A DNA stretch of 34,514 nucleotides from positions 1-34,514 of the forward strand of contig JAZLEZ010000064.1 in assembly GCA_045615505.1 (NCBI GenBank), written 5' to 3'. Below are positions 1 to 5,318 of the stretch, one piece after another. Within the stretch, counting starts at the first letter, position 1; every line of letters starts with the position of its first letter. Source of the DNA: JAZLEZ01 sp045615505. Its GTDB lineage: Bacteria; Spirochaetota; Spirochaetia; Sphaerochaetales; Sphaerochaetaceae. The notes under the pieces are model-generated. The model was not told the DNA's origin. It saw nothing but the letters and a program-made list of their open reading frames with translations, and did not search any database. The position numbers were made by a program, and so were the translations under genes.

Positions 1-956
1 TCAGCAAACCGGTTTACAAGGTTGAATTATACGATACGGTAACAATTACACAGCAGGATCTTGATGAAAGAGTGTCTTACATTTCATCGCAGCTCGGTTA
101 TCAGGTGTCTTATGAAGAAGTTCTTGATGACTATGTTGACACCATTCTTTTCTCACAGGCTGTTGACAAGGCTCTTAAGGACGGTGTAATCGATGTCTAT
201 GACGGTGAGTTCAATAAATTTGTAAGCTATCAGCTTCAGACGCTTGCCTCTCAGTACGGAATTACCCTCAATACTCCGGAGTCTGCAGAACAGTTCCTTC
301 AGCAGTTCGGAACAACATACAATGATTTTGCAAATACCTGTCTCACTCAGTGGGCTCAGCAGAAGTTCATAGACAATTATTCCGGCAATTCCCTTGAAGA
401 ACTTGAAGAACCTACAGATGCTGAAATAGAAACATTCTACAATGAGAACATCAATAAATTCGTCAGCGATGAGTATGTCAGAATTGCACATGTATTCTTT
501 GCTTCAGAAGACGGTGCAAAGGAAAAAGCAGAGAGTACTGCAGCCGATATCAAGAGCGGTAAGACTACTTTTGAAAAAGCCTGCAATGATATTTCAGATG
601 ATAAAGTATCTTCTGCAAACGGCGGAATTCTCAACTACTGGATAGGTCGCAATGATTCTGATGTTGCTGCTGCTTTCGGAGAAAACTCAATTAAAGCTAT
701 GTTTGCACTCGGAGTAGGTGAAATAAGCGATGCTGTAGAAGGTCCTCAGGGTTATCATATTTTCAAGGCCATTGCTCATATGGATTCAAAGATTCTGGGT
801 TTGGATGAACAGTACAATCCCAATGCTGATTTTACAACAAGATATGTCATAGGTGAAAATCTTATGGCTCAGAAGTATCAGCAGGCTTACTTTGAGATTA
901 CGGAAAAGATTATCAGTGAATTGAGAAGTCAGGCTACAATCACTTCTCTTAACTGA
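1..956 (+). CDS. PpiC/SurA-type peptidyl-prolyl isomerase, 5' end missing
   Basis: This frame is open from base 3, reading SKPVYKVELYDTVTITQQDL, so the gene starts upstream of the window and the GTG at 72 is not its true start. The opening resembles the 'V.....IT..DLD' lead-in of SurA/PrsA-like chaperones. A parvulin-type rotamase domain follows (about bases 470-790), with VRIAHVFFASEDGAKEKAES early and GPQGYHIFKAIAH at its end, the usual parvulin borders. Such proteins help exported and outer-membrane proteins fold in the periplasm. The signal peptide would lie outside the window. nusB starts seven bases after the stop, so the two are probably co-transcribed. The family call is firm. Which paralogue this is, and its substrates, cannot be told. 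Confidence 0.85.
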   Translation, partial: SKPVYKVELYDTVTITQQDLDERVSYISSQLGYQVSYEEVLDDYVDTILFSQAVDKALKDGVIDVYDGEFNKFVSYQLQTLASQYGITLNTPESAEQFLQQFGTTYNDFANTCLTQWAQQKFIDNYSGNSLEELEEPTDAEIETFYNENINKFVSDEYVRIAHVFFASEDGAKEKAESTAADIKSGKTTFEKACNDISDDKVSSANGGILNYWIGRNDSDVAAAFGENSIKAMFALGVGEISDAVEGPQGYHIFKAIAHMDSKILGLDEQYNPNADFTTRYVIGENLMAQKYQQAYFEITEKIISELRSQATITSLN

Positions 957-962
957 CATATT

Positions 963-1418
963 ATGAAATCCAGACATCTGGCCAGAGGCCTTGCGTTACA
1001 GACTTTGTATTCTCTTGATATAAACGGGAGAATACATGAAGTTTCTGTTCCTTATACGGAAGGTTTTGCCGGTTATTCAAAGGAAGAACAATCTCAGCTT
1101 GAATCTGAGGTTGTTCTTTATTCCTTATTCCTTATTAACGGCGTTCTTCAGCATCTCGATGAAACAGATGAGCTGATAAGCCGTTTTTCTTCCAAGAGAA
1201 GCATAGAACACATTTCAATCGTTGACCGCAATATTCTGAGACTCAGTATCTTTACTTTGCTTTACTGCAAGGATATTGATTCAAATGTTGTCATTGATGA
1301 GGGTGTTAAGCTTTCTCAGGAGTACAGTACGGAAGTTACATACAGATTCATTAACGGACTTCTTGATACTGCTGTGAGGTTTATTCATGATTCTGTTGAA
1401 GACAAAAGAGCAGATTGA
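963..1418 (+). CDS. nusB: Transcription antitermination factor NusB
   Basis: This 151-residue protein has the length and pattern of NusB: MKSRHLARGLALQTLYSLDI at the start, RSIEHISIVDRNILRLSIF in the middle, and VVIDEGVKLSQEYSTEVTYR followed by FINGLLD near the end. NusB binds boxA RNA together with ribosomal protein S10 in antitermination complexes that help rRNA transcription. There is no Shine-Dalgarno sequence before the ATG. The start lies six bases after the upstream stop, so translational coupling is likely. The 3' end overlaps the map reading frame by 32 bases. The insert around residues 27-45 is longer than in E. coli NusB. Confidence 0.93.
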   Translation: MKSRHLARGLALQTLYSLDINGRIHEVSVPYTEGFAGYSKEEQSQLESEVVLYSLFLINGVLQHLDETDELISRFSSKRSIEHISIVDRNILRLSIFTLLYCKDIDSNVVIDEGVKLSQEYSTEVTYRFINGLLDTAVRFIHDSVEDKRAD

Positions 1419-2145
1419 CGGTATCAGAAAGAGTTGTCATTTGCTCTGTGAACTGTTGGATTCTCTTGATACCCGAATCAAAGCCGGCGTTTCAACTAAG
1501 GATATCGATATATACTGTCATGATTGGATTATTGCAAGAAAGGCAAAGCCTGCTTGTCTTCATTATGAAGGTTTTCCTGCCTCTGTCTGTATAAGTGTAA
1601 ATGAGGAAGTAATCCACGGTATTCCCAAGAAAACAAAGATTATTCAGGACGGAGATATTGTAAGTGTTGATATCTGTATCAATTTCAACGGTTTTATTTC
1701 AGATAGTGCCAGAACCTATATGGTGGGCAATGTAAAACCTGAAGTGCAGAGGCTTGTCAAGGTTACACAAGAGTGTCTGGACAGGGGTATTGAAGCTGCT
1801 TCTCAGAAAAATGCCAGAGTTATGGATATAGGAAAAGCCGTTTACGAGCATGCAAACAGTAACGGTTTTGGTGTTATGAGGGAATATACCGGTCATGGTG
1901 TAGGGCTTGATCTTCATGAAGACCCTGAAATACCCAATTATGTATGTCACAGTCTGGGGAATCCGAGACTTCGTGAAGGTATGGTTTTTGCAATAGAACC
2001 TATGATTCATCTTGGAACACATAAAATTAGGGAACTTGATGACGGCTGGACTGTAGTTACTGCAGACGGTAAGCCTGCCGCTCATTTTGAACATACGGTT
2101 GCAATTACAGAAAACGGTTTGGAAATACTTACAAAGATTCAGTAA
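1387..2145 (+). CDS. map: Type I methionine aminopeptidase
   Basis: At 252 residues this is a full-length Map. It removes the initiator methionine from new proteins using two metal ions. Family landmarks are present: HYEGFPASVCISVNEEVIHG, the first metal aspartates in VSVDICINFNGFISDSART, YTGHGVGLDLHEDPEIPNY with the metal histidine, and the glutamates in VFAIEPMIH and HFEHTVAITENG. The chosen ATG lies inside the nusB frame, giving a 32-base overlap. It yields the expected N-terminus (KTKEQIDGIRKSCHLL), so coupled translation is likely. The phosphoribosyltransferase follows after 16 bases. Confidence 0.95.
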   Translation: MILLKTKEQIDGIRKSCHLLCELLDSLDTRIKAGVSTKDIDIYCHDWIIARKAKPACLHYEGFPASVCISVNEEVIHGIPKKTKIIQDGDIVSVDICINFNGFISDSARTYMVGNVKPEVQRLVKVTQECLDRGIEAASQKNARVMDIGKAVYEHANSNGFGVMREYTGHGVGLDLHEDPEIPNYVCHSLGNPRLREGMVFAIEPMIHLGTHKIRELDDGWTVVTADGKPAAHFEHTVAITENGLEILTKIQ

Positions 2146-2161
2146 CAACAGGGGATTTATT

Positions 2162-2785
2162 ATGGCTAAAGAATTTATTACTCCGGATGTAATCAGAGAC
2201 AGCGCTCTTAAACTTGCATACAAGATGTACAAAGAGGATAACTTCATTCCTGATGTAATTTATGTCTCCCTTCGTGGCGGTGTTTATCTTGCCAATGTAA
2301 TCTCCGAGTTTTACAAGATGATTTGCGAAAAGGAAAACAGACGCCCTGTTCTTTATGCTGCAGTTGTGGCAAGAAGCCGTTCAAGTCAGATTCCGGGGGA
2401 AGATACTCAGGTCTTCGTTGACGGCTGGACTTATTCTCCTGATTATTTGAGAAGCGGGGATAAAATTCTTTTGGTTGATGATATTTTCGATACCGGTAAT
2501 ACTGTGAACAATCTTACGAAAATAATTATGGCTAAAGGAATTGAACGCAAAGACATCAAGATTGCCGTTTACGATTATAAGATTCCTCTTTACAAGTATG
2601 CCGAACAGAAACCGCTTCCGATTCAGCCTGATTACTACTGCCGTAAGCATATTCTCAACAGTCCGGAAGATGAAAGATGGATTCATTATCTTTGCCATGA
2701 ATATGTTGGTCTTAAAGATGATGAAATAGATGAAGTCTATTCGGATTCAGAAGTAAGAAAAATCCTTCACGAAATAAAAAACTGA
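2162..2785 (+). CDS. Phosphoribosyltransferase, hypoxanthine/xanthine type
   Basis: This 207-residue type I phosphoribosyltransferase carries the PRPP-binding signature KILLVDDIFDTGNT and an upstream RGG pyrophosphate loop in VSLRGGVYLAN. The family joins a purine or related base to PRPP in nucleotide salvage. The hood regions that set base specificity are too divergent to assign a substrate. A longer frame opens at 2087 inside map, but the ATG at 2162 is preferred because it has an AGGGGA-like ribosome site about ten bases upstream and gives a normal N-terminus. It is the last gene of the nusB-map run and is followed by a hairpin at 2808-2831. Confidence 0.85.
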   Translation: MAKEFITPDVIRDSALKLAYKMYKEDNFIPDVIYVSLRGGVYLANVISEFYKMICEKENRRPVLYAAVVARSRSSQIPGEDTQVFVDGWTYSPDYLRSGDKILLVDDIFDTGNTVNNLTKIIMAKGIERKDIKIAVYDYKIPLYKYAEQKPLPIQPDYYCRKHILNSPEDERWIHYLCHEYVGLKDDEIDEVYSDSEVRKILHEIKN

Positions 2786-2787
2786 TT

Positions 2788-2840
2788 GAAAGAATAATAT
2801 CAACTTCAATGGTGGATTATGTTCCACTATTCTTTCTTCT
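2788..2840 (+). terminator. Hairpin terminator after the phosphoribosyltransferase gene
   Basis: AATGGTGGA (2808-2816) pairs with TCCACTATT (2823-2831) through one G-U pair around a six-base loop. A T-rich tract follows. An outer pair, GAAAGAAT (2788-2795) with ATTCTTTC (2829-2836), offers an alternative longer stem. The T-run is interrupted by C, so termination may be incomplete. Confidence 0.6.
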
Positions 2841-2871
2841 TTAATCTATTACAATTATAGGAGGAAGAAAA

Positions 2872-3096
2872 ATGGCAGATCAAAAAATATTATCAGCTAA
2901 TGTAATTAGATTACGCAAAGAAAACGGAATGTCTCAAAGAGAACTGGCAAGATTGTCATTGTTGGATTTGAAGACAATTATAGGAATTGAAAAACAGAGA
3001 AAAAATCCCACTCTGTACACATTGGGCAGAATTGCAGAAGCTTTTAGTTGTGCAACATTTGTTCTGCTTATGGACTCTGAAACACAGGGGAAATAA
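2872..3096 (+). CDS. Small XRE-family helix-turn-helix regulator
   Basis: This 74-residue protein is almost entirely one XRE (Cro/C1-type) DNA-binding domain. NVIRLRKENGMSQRELARLS holds helices 1-2, LDLKTIIGIEKQRKNPTLYT the recognition helix and turn, and LGRIAEAF the fourth helix. The start is fixed by a strong TAGGAGGAAG ribosome site at 2858-2867. A TACAAT at 2850-2855 could serve as a -10 element, which would place transcription start just before that site. The stop codon shares one base with the start of the lipoprotein gene at 3096, so the two are co-translated. No toxin partner is recognisable. It probably controls its own lipoprotein operon, but that is inference. Confidence 0.85.
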   Translation: MADQKILSANVIRLRKENGMSQRELARLSLLDLKTIIGIEKQRKNPTLYTLGRIAEAFSCATFVLLMDSETQGK

Positions 3097-3494
3097 TGAA
3101 AAAGAATCTTTTGGCTTTGATTTTGGTGTTTCTGCTTTTCTTTTCCGTGTCTTGTAAGGAAAACAAAGAGTATGACTCTACAGATGTTCATTCATTCTAC
3201 TTTAAGGGCAGTTTTGAAAACATAAATGAAAAGCAGTTGTATCTTATCAAACTGAAAGATGGGTTAATCAATGTTCCGTCAGATTTGATTGTTCCCAAGT
3301 ATTTATCGGGAATCAAGGTTGACGGGCTGGATTATCAGGCTTTCGGAACATACACGATAAACAGCGTCTATGTTCCGGACAGTCTGCAATATATTCCTTT
3401 TTTCTTACTTGAAGATTCAAATGTCGGAAAAATCTATGTACCTGCAGAACACTGTGCTTTTGAGCATTTTTCTACAAAAGTAATTGAGTATTGA
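3096..3494 (+). CDS. Small lipoprotein with a degenerate LRR_5/BspA-like repeat
   Basis: The 132-residue product opens with a lipoprotein signal (two lysines, a leucine-rich core, then FSVSC with Cys20 as the likely lipidated residue). The mature part reads like a worn pair of BspA/LRR_5-type repeats: a 'G...Y.AF' step around VDGLDYQAFG, then SVYVPDSLQYIPFFL and KIYVPAEHCAFEHF, which echo the VTIPDSVTSIG..AF pattern. Proteins with this fold are usually surface-exposed in treponemes. It overlaps the XRE gene by one base and is followed one base later by another predicted lipoprotein. The function is unknown, and the repeat assignment is by eye and tentative. Confidence 0.7.
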   Translation: MKKNLLALILVFLLFFSVSCKENKEYDSTDVHSFYFKGSFENINEKQLYLIKLKDGLINVPSDLIVPKYLSGIKVDGLDYQAFGTYTINSVYVPDSLQYIPFFLLEDSNVGKIYVPAEHCAFEHFSTKVIEY

Positions 3495-3495
3495 T

Positions 3496-3921
3496 ATGAA
3501 AACACGAAAAGCAGTAATCATTGTAAGCGTATTTACCTTTTTAATCGTAGTAAGTGCAATTGCAGTTGCATGTTCTTTATTTGATTCTTCTCCTGCTGAA
3601 ACAGTTCAGGAGACTGATTGGACTCAAATATGTGAAAAAACTGTATGGATAGTTACAAATAACTATATGAAAGATGATGACAGCGTGCCTGATTATTTCA
3701 AATCAATAACAGCACTGAAGTTTACATCATCTGATTCTGTAATACTGATAAAAGAATCCGGTGAACTCGGTCCGTTGGCCTTTGGATTTTCAGGATTAAA
3801 GGACGGAATTCTGAAACTTAAACAAAACAATGATACAATTCCGATAAAGGCTCATTTTTCAGATAATATGCTCACTTTGACCAGTCCTGCTGAAAAAAAG
3901 CTTTATTTAAGCAAGCAATAA
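3496..3921 (+). CDS. Putative lipoprotein, lipocalin-like C-terminus
   Basis: The ATG at 3496 gives a 141-residue product. A TTG 12 bases upstream is also in frame but is less likely. The N-terminus MKTRKAVIIVSVFTFLIVVS is a signal or anchor helix followed by IAVACSLF. Cys26 fits a loose spirochaetal lipobox. The mature part has alternating strands (SITALKFTSSDSVILI, LKDGILKLKQ, SDNMLTLTSPAEKKLYLSKQ), as in small lipocalin-like lipoproteins that end in a strand of this kind. No catalytic residues are visible. It starts one base after the preceding lipoprotein's stop, forming the third gene of the XRE operon. Confidence 0.65.
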   Translation: MKTRKAVIIVSVFTFLIVVSAIAVACSLFDSSPAETVQETDWTQICEKTVWIVTNNYMKDDDSVPDYFKSITALKFTSSDSVILIKESGELGPLAFGFSGLKDGILKLKQNNDTIPIKAHFSDNMLTLTSPAEKKLYLSKQ

Positions 3922-3942
3922 GCAATAAAACTCAAAAAACAC

Positions 3943-3972
3943 TTGACCTCTAACCTCATAATAAGGTAAATA
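3943..3972 (+). promoter_or_regulatory. Sigma-70-type promoter of the 403-residue lipoprotein gene
   Basis: TTGACC (3943-3948), an 18-base spacer and TAAATA (3967-3972, continuing into TATAAAT). Transcription should start near 3979, just before a run of nine T at 3982-3990. AAGGAG at 3997-4002 is the ribosome site for the ATG at 4010. Confidence 0.65.
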
Positions 3973-4009
3973 TAAATAAAATTTTTTTTTCGTAAGAAGG
4001 AGATAAATC

Positions 4010-5221
4010 ATGAAAAAGAAAGGTATATATATATTTTTTTCCATCATAGTTCTTTCACTTCTGTTTGTTTCATGTGAATTGTTTGAAGATGATGAAAAAA
4101 CAGTAAATAGCGGTTCAGGACTGCAGTTGGCAAAGGAAGTTGCTTCTTATAACGGTACTTCGTATGCTTCAGTACAGGAAGCTGTTTATGCAGCATTGAA
4201 AGATCAATTGAAAGATCAGAAGACTGAAGGTGATGAAATAACAATAAAACTCCTATGTGATGTAAGAGGTGGTGGTTTTACAGTTAGTTCTCCTTATGTT
4301 GAGTTGCCGGAAGAAGGTGGTAGTACGACGAAAGGTACAGCAGAGCCTAAACCTTCTTATGCAATTACTTTGGATTTCCAAGGACATACCTATGAATTTG
4401 CTTCAGAAACCGGTATAAAGATGCTGTCTATACCTCATGATTCTAACAGATATCCGTGTATTTATGTTCGGAATGCAACTGTGAATGTTAAGAATGCCAA
4501 ATTGAAAAGGGGTGATGGTGCCAATGGGCCTTTATTTATTTGCTCTGATTCAGAGATTACAATTGATAAAGAGTCACAGTTGAATGCAGGCAGTGATAGA
4601 TTGGCAATGACAATGATTATAGAAGATAGTAATTGTCGGGTTGAAACAGCAGATATTACCGGTATTGTTAGTATAGATACAGTTACAGATACAGATACAG
4701 AACATACAATTTCATTTAATAAAGACACTGATTTTAAGAACAAGGTGACCCTGTTTGGTAATAAGTTATGTATTAAAAGCGAGGATGGATGCTTAAAAGT
4801 TGAGAAATTGGATGATGAAAAATATTCCGATCTTATAACAACCATAACTTTTGAAGTTAAGTTGAAAGAGGAAAATAAAGAGGAAAATATAGTGGATGTC
4901 GATGAGTTCCGTAAAAAATATTATACTCAGGATGCTGAAGAAGATTCTATACAAACTCTTATTAAATGTTTAAATTTTTACGAATTATACTTTTATGACA
5001 ATGAGGGAAGTTATCAAATCAAAAGTCAAAATGATTTAATACCTTATATTGAAAAGAATGTTTTTACCAAGATAAATAAAGATCCTTCAATTCTTGATGA
5101 TAAATTAAATAGTGAATTATGTATATTACCTTTGCATGCTATTGGAACAAGTGATGGAACTAAAGGTATAGATATTCCTATCTGTGTCCGTTTTGAAAAG
5201 GTCAATGAATTTAAAAAGTAA
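4010..5221 (+). CDS. Surface lipoprotein with a beta-helix-like N-terminal domain
   Basis: This 403-residue protein has a clear lipoprotein signal (MKKKGIYIFFSIIVLSLLF then VSC, lipidated Cys22). An acidic linker follows, then SYASVQEAVYAALKDQ and ITIKLLCDV. This is the 'Y.S.QEA..AA...D.ITLL.DV' start seen in right-handed beta-helix surface proteins, and ITLDFQGHTYEFA and RNATVNVKNAKLK are later coils of the same style. The C-terminal 150 residues are charged and match nothing I recognise. It has its own promoter and a strong terminator, so it is expressed alone. The coding start contains (TA)5 and T7 tracts, and a perfect 12-base tandem duplication encodes LKDQLKDQ. Surface location is inferred from the family style. 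Confidence 0.7.
   Translation: MKKKGIYIFFSIIVLSLLFVSCELFEDDEKTVNSGSGLQLAKEVASYNGTSYASVQEAVYAALKDQLKDQKTEGDEITIKLLCDVRGGGFTVSSPYVELPEEGGSTTKGTAEPKPSYAITLDFQGHTYEFASETGIKMLSIPHDSNRYPCIYVRNATVNVKNAKLKRGDGANGPLFICSDSEITIDKESQLNAGSDRLAMTMIIEDSNCRVETADITGIVSIDTVTDTDTEHTISFNKDTDFKNKVTLFGNKLCIKSEDGCLKVEKLDDEKYSDLITTITFEVKLKEENKEENIVDVDEFRKKYYTQDAEEDSIQTLIKCLNFYELYFYDNEGSYQIKSQNDLIPYIEKNVFTKINKDPSILDDKLNSELCILPLHAIGTSDGTKGIDIPICVRFEKVNEFKK
4024..4040 (+). repeat. Simple-sequence tract (TA)5-T7 in the signal-peptide codons
   Basis: Five TA units at 4024-4033 run directly into seven T at 4034-4040, within codons 5-11 of the lipoprotein gene. Slippage in either tract would shift the frame before the lipobox cysteine. 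Confidence 0.8.
4195..4218 (+). repeat. Perfect 12-base tandem duplication
   Basis: ATTGAAAGATCA occurs twice back to back. It stays in frame and encodes LKDQ-LKDQ in the lipoprotein gene. Confidence 0.9.
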
Positions 5222-5265
5222 TAATGTAATTCTTTTCTTTTAAGAGCTTGATGAAGATATTCATT

Positions 5266-5304
5266 CCCTTGTAATTCTGTAATGGAATTGCAAGGGTTTT
5301 TTTT
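5266..5304 (+). terminator. Strong rho-independent terminator before secA
   Basis: CCCTTGTAATTC (5266-5277) pairs with GAATTGCAAGGG (5285-5296) over 12 positions with one G-U pair. The loop is seven bases and eight T follow (5297-5304). It ends the lipoprotein unit. The T-run stops one base before the secA -10 element. Confidence 0.93.
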
Positions 5305-5305
5305 G

Positions 5306-5311
5306 TATAAT
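5306..5311 (+). promoter_or_regulatory. secA -10 element, leaderless layout
   Basis: A consensus TATAAT ends seven bases before the secA ATG (5319). No convincing -35 is visible, because that position falls in the right arm of the terminator. No Shine-Dalgarno sequence precedes the ATG. Confidence 0.6.
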
Positions 5312-5318
5312 TCAACTG

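Noticed and set aside
2087..2161. Upstream extension of the phosphoribosyltransferase into map
   Set aside because: The added residues overlap conserved map codons, and a ribosome site stands before 2162.
1699..2247. 182-codon minus-strand frame across map and the phosphoribosyltransferase start
   Set aside because: It overlaps two well-supported genes and has no signals of its own.
2872..3494. XRE gene plus next gene as a toxin-antitoxin pair
   Set aside because: The partner has a clear lipoprotein signal peptide and no toxin-like motif.
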